A stretch of DNA of 64,000 bases from Ditylenchus dipsaci (taxonomy: Eukaryota; Nematoda; Chromadorea; Rhabditida; Anguinidae). A model generated the notes under the pieces. That model saw only the letters and a list, made by a program, of their open reading frames with translations, had not been told where the DNA came from and did not search any database. The stretch covers positions 62,001 to 126,000 of the forward strand of contig SADC01000308.1 in NCBI GenBank assembly GCA_004194705.1, in the 5' to 3' direction. Made by a program: the position numbers and the translations under genes. The stretch's first letter is position 1. Each line of letters opens with the position of its first letter. Shown here in pieces: positions 27,385 to 39,510 of this stretch.

Positions 27385-27930
27385 TAGACTTGGCCCCAAA
27401 TATGGCTCCATATCTATAGTTTCTGACACCAAATAAATTATTCTCGGCACTTTTCATCTTCGAACAAAAAAATTGTTTCCGGCAATAAGAAAAATTAATT
27501 TCTGGCACTAAATCCATTAATTTTGGCGCTAAATGGGCACTGAGCTTGGCCTTGTACTAAAAAAGTTGACTGAACTGCTGTGAAGAATTGAAATTCTTAC
27601 TATGCCTACTCTTTACCATGTTGGTTGAGAAGTTTTGCTGGCTTTAATGATCTTTAATAATCGATGATAAAGTCCACCGCAGATAAGGCCGATTCGTGGA
27701 ACAAATTATATGGTAAAAAGTAGACAAAGTGAAAATTTCAACTTTTCACCGACGTTCAGTCAACTTTTTCTGCTACAAGGCCAAGCTCAGTGCCGATTTA
27801 GTGCGAAAATAATAGATTTAGTGCCAGAAATCAAGATTTATTGCAAAAATTAATGGATTTGGTGCCAGAAATAATTGATTCACAATGGAACATATCGAGC
27901 TGTACGATCCGAAAATTTCTAACAAGGCCC
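27385..27930. repeat. Foldback with tandem-repeat arms (GATTTAGTGCCAGAA words)
   Basis: The left arm (about 27389-27565) and right arm (about 27776-27925) are inverted. Each is built of degenerate 20-25 bp repeats around TTAGTGCCAGAAAT. The shared inner boundary GGCCAAGCTCAGTGCC faces GGGCACTGAGCTTGGCC. A further block of the same words lies at 28345-28430, with GAACATATCGAGCTGTACGA at 27890 facing CGTACAGTTCGATATGTTCC at 28325. Confidence 0.7.
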
Positions 27931-28490
27931 TCTTGTAGAGCATAGTCGATTTACTGTAAGAAATTTTAATATTTTCGGCGAACCGACAGAAAAATTCAAT
28001 GTGAAGACTCGACAAATATCAAGCCTTAAGGCCCTGTTGATTTTCGAAATTATATTTCAAACATTGATGCCTCGCTGGGTCTGACCCTTTTTTAAACCAT
28101 TTGTTGTAAAAAAATTGTTGAACCCACCTGGAGATCAATACTTTAGGTTATCACTACGTCGAGGTATGACTGTGGAAAAATAGATTTCAAAAATGCATAG
28201 GGGGACCAAGGCAGTTTTGACCTATTTTAACATGTTTTTCGAGTCTCCAGATTGGCTGAAATTTCATACAGTAACATGACTATGCTCTACAATATGGCCT
28301 TGTCAGAATTTTCGAATCGAATCGTACAGTTCGATATGTTCCTTTGTTAGTGCCAGAAACAAGTTTTATGCTCACGAACAAAATTTAGTGCCAATAGATT
28401 CAGTGCCAGGAACTATTTATTCGGAGGCGGAAACTCGTAACAGCCAAAATATAGTTACAGAGCCGTAAATTTATCATTCTCTAATTTCTT

Positions 28491-31400
28491 ATGTCGAGAC
28501 AAAGAGTTGAGTTCGAATATTTCAGAAATATTCTCATCCTTGCTGAAATGGCCAGATGGGAGGATATACAACCAAGGCTTATGAAGAATCTCGGCTGGAT
28601 GCTAATGTTTGTGTTGTCCATAGTGTTAAACTTCATTCTACTGCTGATCAGTCTGTCCAAAGCTAGACAATTATACCACAAAAAGTATGGATTTTTTTTA
28701 AATTTGAGTGCTAACTATTCTCTTTTTTAGAGTCAAATGCTTGGTAGCTAACCTGGCTTTCTGCAACATCATTTTGTCCCTTGGCTCACTCATCTATACT
28801 TTTTTGGTGGATGTCTATTATGATGTTGACTCATTCGAAACACTCATCAGGTTTAGTCTTTTGAATAAAACTTTACATTTCTCACTCGTCTGGTGAATAT
28901 AGGCAGAAAGAAAATGATGCGCGAAACTGAAATTTTTGTTCGTCGCTACGCTTGGGCACCATTTCAACCTTCTGCATTATATTTATATATTTTCTAAAAC
29001 TGCTTTTTGATGGCTTGCATACTTGCATTATAAGTTAAGCCATTTAAAGGGGCATGCCCGTGCGTTAAGGCGCGAAACAGCAGTTTTTTTTCGAATTTTT
29101 TCGAATCGTCCCATTTTTCACTCGTTCTGCGTCCAATCTGATATAGATGATCTTATACTGCTTTTAAAAACGAGACAGAAAACTTATAAATTCCAGACGA
29201 GAACGAATGTAAAAATTTATCGAGAAAGAAAAGAACTGCTGGTTCGCGCCTTTTTCCCCATCGGGCACGATCATGCCCCTTTAAAGGGAAAGTTTCGAAA
29301 AATGGTGGTGAAATTGAGTGTGTAGTAGATAATACAATTGCTCTGTATTTTATATGGAAGAATGTTGTATCAGATTAGAGACTTTTTGGTGAAAAAAATC
29401 GAAAAACGTGCTGATTTATGAGTGGGTAAAAACTGGCATTTCTTCTTTTCAGCTGTGACTTTTTGAGCTTTATATTCCGGCACGTTTTTCAATTTTTTGC
29501 ACCAAAAAGTCTCTTATTTGATTTTATGTTGTAGTACCACTATATTCCTACATTTGAAGCTCAATATTTCCTGTAACAAGTTTGATCAGAAAAAAGTTCT
29601 ACACTCAGAAATCATAGCTTGGTGTTTTTGTGAGTCAAAAAAAATTATGGCTCCTAAGCCCATAACTTTTTGGTATCTAAACCTTTTCTGGGCATTTTGT
29701 GCTTAAACGGTAGGTAAGTGCATGAACTACAACACTGAAAATAAATCATTACCTTATGTTACAAAAAATATTCGAAAACGCTGAAAATATGTAAAAAAAA
29801 TATGTCATTTTTATGGCTCTTGGCTCCTAAAAATTTTTTCGAAAAGCTCTTATATCTTGCCAGCAAATCCACCGAAAGAATGATCGATCAGTATAAACTT
29901 GTAGAAAAATTCTTCAGCTACAACCCTGCAACAAAACAATTAGAAAATATTATCAAAAAAAAAGATAAAAAAAAACTGTTTTTGAAGTGAGAAAGAGGCG
30001 AAAAAGGGGTGCACATCACTGGTTGAAAATAGACCAAAACGTTGGCATACCCTGTATCGCAAAATCATTGAAAAATCACTCCACCGTCTCTAATAGCTTC
30101 ACCGTCTATAATTACTCCACCCCTTTTGAGTGATCAGTAAATTAGTCTGCCGGTGGAGCAATTAGAGTAATTACAGTAATTAGAAATTAGTTTGACAGTT
30201 ATCAAAGATTGAAATGAAAGCTATGAATTATTTTTGAATCAAATTCTTCAATATGCAACCAATCAAGTGTGATGAAATAATTAAACTGATCTGATAGCTC
30301 AAGCTGGAATGTCATTTATCGAAGAAATTCCTTTTCAACCCAATGAATAACCGATTTTGGATTTTCAGGCTGAACGAGGGCATAGAATTCGCACCATTGT
30401 GGCCATTTGCAAAAGTAAGTTTTCCTTTTCATTTTTCCTTGTGTATTCCAGAAATTTTTTTTACAGCAAATAGTTCATAGTGAGATGGTGGAAACTTTGC
30501 ATTGGCTCAAACATTAATTCTGGTAAATTTATTCACTGTGCTGGTTTAATATAAACCAAATTGATTTAGTTTATGATGGGTGTGGACAGATATTTAAGTT
30601 TGTTCGACGGCTATTCACCCTCAGTCAAAAGGCCTTTCTGGTTCTGTGCTCTGAGTGTTGTGCCTTACTTCTTTGCCTTGCTCGTCTTTGACTACAGGAT
30701 TATGGTGACTCAAGTTAACGGAACAGTGGCACACTTGATCAGGTTAGAAATTCGAACAAGCTTCTAGTATTTTCTGCTACGAATGTTTTAAAATATTTGG
30801 AAGCCAAAATGAAACTGCAATTATACCTTACAACAAGAATTACATTATAACATCGACTTAGCTTGAGTATTCATCACTCCTGTTCACCACCGAGCTATAA
30901 ACAAATTGACTATTTGATTTAATTTATGGGTTTTCTAATTTCCATTAATTCGATACAAAACCTCCGTGAACCTCCGTGTTTGTATAGGTTACGAACGATG
31001 GCGACATTAGACGAGCAAAGCTGTAAAAATATTGTCTAGAAAAAATAATCATGTTTAGCTTATATCGTTGGATGAGTAGCAGATCTAAATTACTCAAACA
31101 TCTGCTTTTATAAGTTGTAAATATAAGTAACGCAGGTGTCTTTCAAATTTTTAAGTTTTAAGCCTTTCAAATTTTAAAAAAAAATTTCCAAAAAATTTTA
31201 AAAGATTTCAGCCATATGTTTAAGACAAATCTATGATTTTCTGAAAATTTTTGCATATATGGCTTTTTCCACATGCTGGCACCAGCTCAGCATCATAGCG
31301 GATACTATATTGAGAAATACTCTCGTAAGTTAACGCGGCACCAAAAGAAATGCCTATTTTTTTTCTGCGTATGAACTAATACTATTTGTTAGGCCCTGAT

Positions 31401-34400
31401 CTGGACAAATTTATATCGCTCAAAATATAAGCTAGAATTTAGTAGTCGTAATTTACTACAGTTGTAAAATTTTCAATGATATTTTGTGTACATTTAGATC
31501 TTTCTTGAATTCATTCAGCTTATTTTCAGGCTGGTTGCTCTGATTGCTCCCATACTTCTAAGTGTAGTATTTACCGGTTGCAGTGTGGTGCGTCTGTACA
31601 GAAACAAAGTAGTGGTGGCACTAATGCCAGGGATGAATTCTTTTTTTCAATGTCGTTATTGGTCATTTTGATGATGCAGACAGTGGAGAAGTTTGGATTA
31701 TTTTTGGAACTACTCAAGACAATTTCATGTTTGATATTGTGATTGGGAGGAGGAATCGGATCAGCTGCTTAGCGATGTGCTACACTGCTATTACCAAGTA
31801 AGTGAACAAGAAAGAGTTTAGAAGGAGATTATTTTAAGACTGGCCACGTAACCACCTTCGTGCATCCACTTGTGTGTGTTCACACAAGTTTTGTACTGTA
31901 GCACTGGCACACCGCACCGCCCTTGGTCCCCCAAGGCAAAATTTTGGTCAACCTTTTTTAGACTTCTTTTGGCTCAAAGGACCAGAGCAAAAAGTTGGGG
32001 TGCGGGCTGCGATCGAGTGGGAGGTGCGGGGTACAATCTAGCCTTCATCATATTTTATTAATTGGCCGAAAATTCTAAAAAATTTAAACCAGTTTTTTTT
32101 AATACAGTCAAACCTCGATACAGTGGCCCCCACCTCAAGTTCGTTCCCACCTAGGGTCCGACACTTTTTTTAACCCCATTTTTGAAATAATTTATCGATT
32201 CTGTTTTGACAGTCTGGTCGCAAATATCGTAAGGATTCCGATTTTGCCGATCGTTTTTCAATAACTAAATAGTTTTTGCATTTAAAAAGCAAAACCTCGA
32301 TATAGTGCCCCCCTTAAAAAATTAGAGGGCCACTATATCGAGGTTTTGCTTTTAAATGCAAAAACTATTTAGTTATTGAAAACGATCGGCAAAATCGGAA
32401 TCCTTACGATATTTGCGACCAGACTGTCAAAACAGAATCGATAAATTATTTCAAAATGGGGTTAAAAAAAGTGTCGGACCCTAGGTGGGAACGAACTTGA
32501 GGTGGGGCCACTGTATCGAGGTTTGACTGTATTAGTTTGTGTCATGAGTTTCGTTCATGATACTTTTGAATTTTTTCAATCACAAAATTAAACTTTCATA
32601 AGAATGTCATACACTATTTTATAGCCCTGATTCATAGCTGTAAAATGTGTGGTTGTTCTATTTAGATACGGCAGAAAAAGCACTATGGTCAAAACAGCCA
32701 TTTTATTTAACTTTTTTGCAAAATGTATTATGCTTGACAATATTTTTCCGTCTAGCCTCTTTTCGCATCGCCAGAATCATCAAGCAAAGATATAATCATG
32801 GACATCATCCACATCACTCGATCGCTCTATTTTCTGGATATTGCTCTATTGGATTTCGATTCAACACTTTCTGTGTTGGCAAAGAGTACAGGATTGTGAA
32901 AGAAATCTAGATGCATATCATGTTTTATCTTACCACTAAGGCAGCCTGATTCTGAGTCAAGGGAAATGCAGGTCTTTCCGAGCGCTAGGATAAGATGCTG
33001 AAATTTGAGGAAGATTGCTTTCTTGAATAAATTTGACGAGGCTGGCAGTCAATAAATGTTAGAAGTTGATCACTTGTGTAAAAACAATAGAAAATGGTTC
33101 TTTCGAGCACAACTATTTTATTTTGTTTTGAAGCTATGGATCAGGGCTAAAAATGGTATATGATATGTTACGAAAGCTTAATCTGCTAAATAAAAAGTTT
33201 AAAATCATCGTAAACAGTAATTATGGCACAATCTAACAGTAAACTTGGCAACACATCACTAAGTAAATATATGAAATGATTTATTACAGGAAATCTAATA
33301 TATGATGCCTTAATCTGCATAACCTCAAATTTATAGATACATTCAACCCTCGATTTAACGGCCCCCTTGGGACCGGCCTAGGTGGCCGTTAAATCGAGTT
33401 TCTAGAACCAAAAGTGTCCGAAGGGGGCGTGAAATCGAGGTTTGACTATGAAAAGGTCAAAACTCAACAAAGATCTAATGAAAAGCTAATTTGCATTGAA
33501 AAACAAGAACAACTGAGCTCAGCAAGCAATAAAGATTAAGAATTTTGATTTCTGACTGCCTTTGCGACTTTATCCTTTATCGTAGAATTAGTCATGATCC
33601 TTAGCTAAAATTACCCTTTGTCCCCTTGTTGAGTTTATTATGTAAATTAAGTGGTTGTAGTTGATATCACAATCTAACCAAAAATGCATTTGAAACGACT
33701 TTGAGTACTGCACAATTTCCATAAACTTATATAAGTTATAGAAGTTAAAGCGATAAGCCTATAAGTTGTGGCTTCACTGTCACTTAACATATCAAACCAT
33801 GAACCATCGACACAAAAGTGCTGATTTATGTTCAAAATGCAGAAAACTAAAAAAACACTTTTAATTATGGCTGATAAGCACATCAAGCACCTGCGATTAT
33901 GGCTGATTTTTGACTGAAAGTGCTGATTTCAGACGTTTTGTCATGAGAGCCCCGTCTAAAATAGTAAAAATATATCATATTGTTAACTAAAAAAAATTGT
34001 TTTGGGTTTTACTAACTCAGGAGTAATTCAAAACTCACGCAACATCAAAATAGTAAAAGTTGGACGCTACTGTCATATACCCACCCCAAAAAGCTACTTT
34101 AATCTACCCCGCCCCCAATAATTTTTCAGGTACCCAAAAACCATTTTTTAATTCTGAAATTAGTAGGGGTTGTCTCTAAGCTTAATGCATGGGTCCAAAG
34201 CCTAAGGGCTAAGCCTAATTCCTAAGCCTAAAAGTTATTGAGGGGAGGAGGGAACGGTGGTCACTACAGTAGCACCAAAAGTGGCTGCCTGACCGGTCAA
34301 TTTCTATTTTCAAGCTTGCATGCCCTAAAAATAAAACGCAAGGACCGTTCTTTCAGAATTTGTGAGCTTTTTGACGTAATTTTGCAATAAAACCAGGGTT

Positions 34401-36792
34401 GCCAGACGTCCTTATTCATAAGATTTCGTTCTTTTTTTGGATTCCAAATCTCTTTATTTTTTGAAATTTTCAGTAAAAATCTTAATTTTAGCATTAAAAG
34501 AGCAATAACACTCGATAAAATTGCGCTTTTTTGCCAAAATACTAGGGTTGTGAAATGGAGAATTCTCCGGAGAATTCTCTGGAGAATTCTCTGGAGAATT
34601 ATCTGGAATTCTCCGCCTATTTCTCCGACTGTATGAAAAACGGAGAAATACAGAATCGTCTTGTAAGTAACAATTCGTCAGATGAACAGACAAATTTTGT
34701 CTATTTCAACGATTTTTTGTTTTCTGTCAAATCTTCCGTAATTTCTCTAGGAATCGTCATGGCAAAAGTAAACCATATGGAAAAACCGAATTTTAGAAGT
34801 GCGGGAATTTGAAATATTTTGGTCATTTTTTCACACCACAGGGGGACCAAGACAATTTTCAAGTTCTATTTCTCCGATTTTTCGGAGAATTCTAGAGAAT
34901 TCTCCGTAGAATTCTCTGGAGAATTCTCCGGTTTCTATTTCTCCGGAGAATTCCACAACTCTACAAATACCCTAAAATGTCCTTACTTTGAAAAAACGTT
35001 CTTATTTTTAAAAACAAAATCTGGCAGCCCTGAATGAAGCCCCTAATAAGACTTTAGCTAAACTGTCTTATATGATTCAAAGTCATCCCCGATCAACTTT
35101 TTAAGCGTACCAAAGACCGAAGTGGTAGCTTGTAAAGTAATTCTTGAGGTAACACCAATATGACAAATGATTTTCGGTACTAGTTCGGTTTACACCACAC
35201 CTCAAATTTTTTTGTTTTTTAATTTTTACGTTTTTTGAATTCGTGCCAAATTTAAACGTTTTTTTGAAACGTTGTCCAAATGTTTTTTGAATTCGTGTCG
35301 AAAGTTCAATGGAAATGATGTCATGTTCTATTTATGGTCCCAAATTGTTGAATTGTATTCATGTGAATAAATAAAATACATTTCTTCGTTAATTCTTTTC
35401 AAAACAAACAAAAATTGGAGGAATGATGGAAACAATTTTTGTTTTGAAAACAATTAACGAAAAAACGTTTCAAAAAACGTTTAAATTTGGCACGAATTCA
35501 AAAAACGTAAAATTAAAAAAAAAAATTGAGGTGTGGTGTAAACCGAACTAGTACCTGATTTTCTAACAAGTTGCATAACCCTTAGTCTATCGGAAAAGCT
35601 TACATAATCATCGGGCTTCATAAATAAAAATTTTACATTAGAAATAGTTTGATGCGTCGCATAATTAAACAATTCCTAATCCAATTGAAATGAAAATTTG
35701 AATTTCGAAACCTATAATTAACTTGGACACTTCGTTATTAATAAAATCAAGCGTACCATTGACTCTTTTTCGAAAAAGCGTGTCCTTAAACCGAGGTTTT
35801 GCTTTTCGAGTAGTAAAATTATTAAGTTATTACAAAACGATCGGCAAAATCGGAATCCTTGCGATATTTTCAACCAGACTATTAAAACAAAACTGGTAAA
35901 AAATTTCGAAAGTCGGGCTGAAAAAAAAGTGTCGTAATCTAGGTGGGAACGAACTTTTGGGGTGTCCTCAAATCGAGAGTCGACTGTAGTTAGAAAAGCG
36001 TACGTCGCGAAAGTGTTTAACCCATTGATTTTGACTCAAAAGTCACTTGAGAGTTATATACAGTCGACTCTCGATTTAGTGTACACCTGGAACCGGTCTC
36101 CAGGGTGTTCACTAAATCGGGAGTTGACTGTAAAAAAACTCATAGTTGTATTAAGAGTTCTTTATATTTTTCAAGCGAAAAAGATTCTTAATTGAAATTC
36201 AAATAGATGTTCCATTTGCACAGCTCCAATGACCAAAACGTGAAATAATACCTTAATATAAGATGTTTTAGCTTGGTACTCCAAAGAAAAAAAATTGAAT
36301 TAAACTCAATTTTTTTGTTAACAATGACTTGCCGACTCCTTTTTTTCGTTTTTCTGTAAATTTTATCTATTGAAAAATTTGTTGAAAATACACGATTTGG
36401 TATTTTTCTGAGCAAGATTTATATGATGCCATCCGGCAAAAGAAATTGCCATGATGACCTAGAAAAGATGATTTCCTTGAAGAAAGTTCGTGCGATCAAA
36501 TTATTTATATCATTTACCCGGCTCATTTGGGGTCTATATTTACTTATCAAAAGTTTTCACCTAGATGTTGCTATAATTTTTTATACGGTTGCTCGTAAAA
36601 TTCATCAAATACATGTGAGAAATGCAGTGATTTTAGATTGCACATCTACTATTTCTGACGTCACCCCTGTATATGGCTCTGATCATCCAGCTGTTTGTGG
36701 CCTATTATCGCAACGGAATATGGCTGACAGGTAGAAGAGTGTTTGGCTGCATGACAAAGTGCAATAAAGACCCCAAATTAGACTACAGGTGA
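28491..36792 (+). CDS. Rhodopsin-like seven-transmembrane receptor
   Basis: A G-protein-coupled receptor in seven exons: 28491-28684, 28731-28850, 30369-30414, 30467-30522, 30570-30742, 31530-31797 and 36637-36792. TM1 is around GWMLMFVLSIVLNFILLLIS, TM2 around VANLAFCNIILSLGSLIYTF, TM3 ends FMMGVDRYLSLF (DRY-type motif), TM4 is WFCALSVVPYFFALLVF, TM5 LVALIAPILLSVVFTGC, TM6 MSLLVILMMQTVEKFGLFLE and TM7 LLFLTSPLYMALIIQLFVAY (SPLYM in place of NPxxY). The tail ends CNKDPKLDYR. No Cys is evident at the usual start of TM3. Three single-base deletions are needed to keep frame: near 30490 in TM3, near 31610 after RLYRNK and near 31740. Splice sites and helices are otherwise intact. Ligand and subfamily cannot be named. 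The last intron is 4.8 kb and repeat-filled. Confidence 0.82.
29030..29292. repeat. TTTAAAGGGGCATGCCC-type palindrome in receptor intron
   Basis: CATTTAAAGGGGCATGCCCG faces GATCATGCCCCTTTAAAGGG. The words CATTTTTCACTCG and CAGAAAACTTATAAA are shared with the elements at 6610, 39741 and 47265. It lies in the intron between receptor exons 2 and 3. Confidence 0.75.
29370..29540. repeat. Foldback around AGAGACTTTTTGGTG
   Basis: AGAGACTTTTTGGTGAAAAA pairs with TTTTTTGCACCAAAAAGTCTC, and CGAAAAACGTGCTGATTTAT with a CCGGCACGTTTTTCAATT complement. It is in receptor intron 2. A weaker CTATATTCC... GGAATGTTGTA pairing extends it outwards. Confidence 0.6.
32104..32532. repeat. Long near-perfect pogo-like palindrome in receptor intron
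   Basis: Outer ends are TACAGTCAAACCTCGATACA and TGTATCGAGGTTTGACTGTA with a TA at each end. About 190 bp of each arm pair almost base for base, including GTTCGTTCCCACCTAGGGTC and GACCCTAGGTGGGAACGAAC. A nested copy of the AAACCTCGATATAGTG end lies in the middle. The near-identity of the arms implies recent formation or conversion. Confidence 0.85.
33340..33452. repeat. CCCTCGATTTAACGGCC palindrome in receptor intron
   Basis: ACCCTCGATTTAACGGCCCC faces GGTGGCCGTTAAATCGAGTT. GTGAAATCGAGGTTTGACTA closes the element. It is a relative of 13776-13900 and of the pogo-like class. Confidence 0.7.
34394..35032. repeat. Nested foldback; inner arms are GGAGAATTCTCC tandem repeats
   Basis: An outer pair (AGGGTTGCCAGACG at 34395, CTGGCAGCCCT at 35021) encloses an inner element at about 34544-34964. 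The inner ends are AGGGTTGTGAAATGG and CCACAACTCT. Each inner arm is a run of GGAGAATTCTCT units, themselves palindromic. CTATTTCTCCG words flank them. All open frames here (for example ENSPENSPENS-type) are translations of the repeat. It lies in the last receptor intron. Confidence 0.8.
35185..35558. repeat. Near-perfect foldback around ACTAGTTCGGTTTACACCAC
   Basis: GGTACTAGTTCGGTTTACAC faces GTGTAAACCGAACTAGTACC. AATTCGTGCCAAATTTAAAC faces GTTTAAATTTGGCACGAATT, and TTCTTCGTTAATT... lies near the centre. The arms are about 130 bp and nearly exact. It lies in the last receptor intron. Confidence 0.8.
35750..36140. repeat. Pogo-like element fragments
   Basis: A one-sided copy (AAATCGGAATCCTTGCGATA... 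CGAGAGTCGACTGTAG, ending 35987) is followed at 36059-36134 by a compact complete palindrome. The latter reads TACAGTCGACTCTCGATTTA to TAAATCGGGAGTTGACTGTA. Both belong to the TA-flanked CAGTCGACTCTCGAT class. Confidence 0.7.
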
Positions 36793-36988
36793 AACTCATT
36801 TATACTGTATACAATCTCAACCATAAGACTATAAGAAATTTTAGTTCTGAAACCATGAGGTCGATCATAGCTGAACAAACAAGAGCCAGACAACTCAGGA
36901 CATGTTATGTGGCTAGATAGTACTACAGTGATAATGGATGTGATCCTGGGTCACTTTGAAAAAATCATGACAACGTTTATAAGTCTTC

Positions 36989-36994
36989 AATAAA
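36989..36994 (+). promoter_or_regulatory. Candidate poly(A) signal of the receptor gene
   Basis: AATAAA lies about 200 bp downstream of the receptor stop at 36790-36792. It is compatible with a 3' UTR, but in AT-rich DNA a single match is weak evidence. Confidence 0.35.
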
Positions 36995-37341
36995 ATATTT
37001 ATGTAGGTTCCGCTGTAGACTCACAATCGAATTACATTTTATTTCCTCCAACTTTCGAACTCTCTACTCTGACACTAAATCCAAGAAAACGAAGTCGGAG
37101 TAATTGTGAATGATGCCAAACCAAAAGCATCTCTGATTGTGAGCCTAACCATTTTGCGTTGCACTCGATTTAAGACTGTATTTTGATAAATTATCGAAAA
37201 ACTGCCAATTTTTCATATTCTTTATTCAATTGAGAATTTTTTAGCAAAGTATATATAAAGTTATACAATCAAAGCCAAAATCACTAACAAAATACTATTA
37301 GACAAATAAACTACCGTTTAACAACAAGCTGAAAAGTTGCG

Positions 37342-37347
37342 TTTATT
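37342..37347 (-). promoter_or_regulatory. Candidate poly(A) signal AATAAA (minus strand)
   Basis: AATAAA on the minus strand lies 80 bp beyond the stop at 37427. This matches the 3'-end spacing of the other genes here and supports the terminal exon call. Confidence 0.4.
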
Positions 37348-37426
37348 AAGTAAATGCATGTGGCAGCAGAGATTTATGGTGATAAAATTAATTAGTGAAC
37401 AAATTGAAAGGGGTGCATATCAGAGA

Positions 37427-37728
37427 TCACCAACCAATATTCTGTCCATCAGAAAAGTTTACATATAGCTGATCTAATCCTTGTGGTCCATCCAATCCAG
37501 TGTCTGGCCAGGAAGTAGCCACTTTGGTGTCAATATAGATTGTGCCTCTAGGTGTTGATGTTATTTTAGCCTGGCTCAGCAGTGAATGACTAAACATTTG
37601 CCTAATATTATCCAAATTTTTTGTGAGAAGTCTGCTGGAGTGAAAAAATATTTCATAGAGCTCAGCAGGGAACTGGGGATCATTGACTACCACGATGGAC
37701 ATTTCGGTGGAGCCAGAGCTTATCAGCG
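37427..37728 (-). CDS. Terminal exon of an unidentified gene
   Basis: A minus-strand open frame begins right after a clean acceptor (AAAAATTTCAG ending at 37729) and reads LISSGSTEMSIVVVNDPQF, then FFHSSRLLTKNLDNIRQMF and SHSLLSQAKITSTPRGTIYI. It ends YVNFSDGQNIGW before a stop at 37427, with AATAAA 80 bp further on. No membrane segment or coiled coil is evident and I do not recognise the family. Upstream exons were not found between 37729 and 39500, so they lie further away or the exon is a relic. Composition is protein-like and the frame is unbroken for 100 codons, unlike the surrounding DNA. Confidence 0.45.
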
Positions 37729-37739
37729 CTGAAATTTTT

Positions 37740-39505
37740 TGTAGTTAAAGATAGAGAGGACAAAGACGAAACGCGAAAATTGAACAAAAAATTAGATAGT
37801 AGCACAAAATACCTGAAACATATCGAAAAATTGTTCAAACAACAAGTCAAACTGTATTTACATGTATTTTTAAATAAAAAAAATTCAATAAGGTGCGTAA
37901 ACCACAATTTAGTGGTTTACGCACATCTATGTTCGCTAGATGTGAAATATAAAACAACGCACTAATTAAAAAATGTGCACAAAAAAATAATTATGATGAA
38001 ATGGAGTACTTTACCCCACCCTGAGCATTCGATTTAACCTGCTTTTACCAGTCATTTCAGCTCGGGAGAATCAAGGCAAATTTTTTAACTTAACTTTGAA
38101 AAGGATTTGTAAATATTTAAAACTGTTTATATACAATTTTAAATCATTTTCGTGCAGAAATTTTTTTTCTCAAAAAGTTGCATTGGTCCCTAAGTTAAAT
38201 TGACTGTTGGGGGTAGGGTACAATTTTGGATAATTTCGAATTCAACGAAAAGTTTGGACTCCCTCGTAGAACACAAACGCGTATTTTATTACAGAAACAA
38301 GAAGGAATAGAAAAGGTTTTGAGCTTTCACAATCACAAGTTTAAATACTCTTTTTGCTAGCCAGCATCCTCAATAGACAGCCCAAATGAAGGAATGTGGA
38401 GAATTCTCTCGACCTCCTGGTTCCTTGTCTTCCACTTACATTGTCTCTTTCTTCTTCTTTTATTTTGCTAGCAATTAACCCCAACACATAAAAATTCCTG
38501 TGCAATCAAAGGAATTAGAGAAGGTGGAAGAAAAAGAGGGTTTGAAGAAGAAAAAAAAGTTCAAAGGTGATGTTGTCTGCATACCTATGCAAGGAATGTT
38601 TGGTGGGTGGGTTGCAATGCAGCATTTTAATGAATTGTTTTGGTCAAAGAATGATTTTGTTGGAGAAAAAATGCTTTATTTCTGCAAAATGACTGGAAGA
38701 AAAACCAAGATAGTCAAAAACGATAGATACCTATGTGGTGTGCTCCTATAACCTTTTGTAGTGGTTAGTCATTTAGCGAAAAAGCTGGTTGATGGCTTGT
38801 AACACACGTGAATCAAAAGTATTTGTGGAATGAGGAATAAAGACAGCTGAGTTTCAAAAGCTGCCCGTCTGATGATTAGAAAAAAATACTAATACAGGAA
38901 GCTTAGCACTAAAAAATGTAACAAGAAATTCGACTTGAGTTTTAGATAGTACAATATGGATCAAGGTGGAAATATACGAGATAGCACAAAATGATTACAT
39001 TGTTTAAGAAAATTTTGAGTTAAGGATATCAGCATGGTACCTGAAGCTGATAATGGGATTTTACTAAAAACGAATAAAACAGCTGCATATATAGATACAC
39101 AGATTTATATTTGCAGATTCGTTCATATAAAATTGTGTTATAGTTTTTATTTATTTATTTATACGTGTTAGATTATTTATTGTTTGATACTTTAACCGGT
39201 TTTTAAATTTTTTGATAAAGATAGTCTGCAGCTTTTTTTCGAGATTTAAAATCAAAATTCGAAAAGGTAAATTAGGAATCTGAAACTATTATAAAAACCT
39301 ATCTGTGTCTAGGGTGTGACATTTTCATCATTAAACCTGTTGAAAAAATTGTATTCAAATTTGTCTAAAAGGCTTGAAACCCATTAACGATCCAAAGCAA
39401 AAACTGATTGAAGCAAGCATTCCCTCCTATGCAGTGATAGCAGATTTGAGGGTCAAACACGTAGTACTTTATCGGTCGGAGAAATGAAGCCGATCCGTGG
39501 AGGTG
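37740..39505. other. No gene identified
   Basis: A plus-strand frame at 38500-38751 is Lys/Glu-rich at its start and has no motif or splice partner. GTAAACCACAATTTAGTGGTTTAC at 37896-37919 is a short perfect hairpin. Nothing else was recognised. Confidence 0.4.
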
Positions 39506-39510
39506 CTGTC

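Noticed and set aside
34454..35037. ENSPENSPENS-type protein
   Set aside because: It is a translation of the GGAGAATTCTCC palindromic repeat within a receptor intron.
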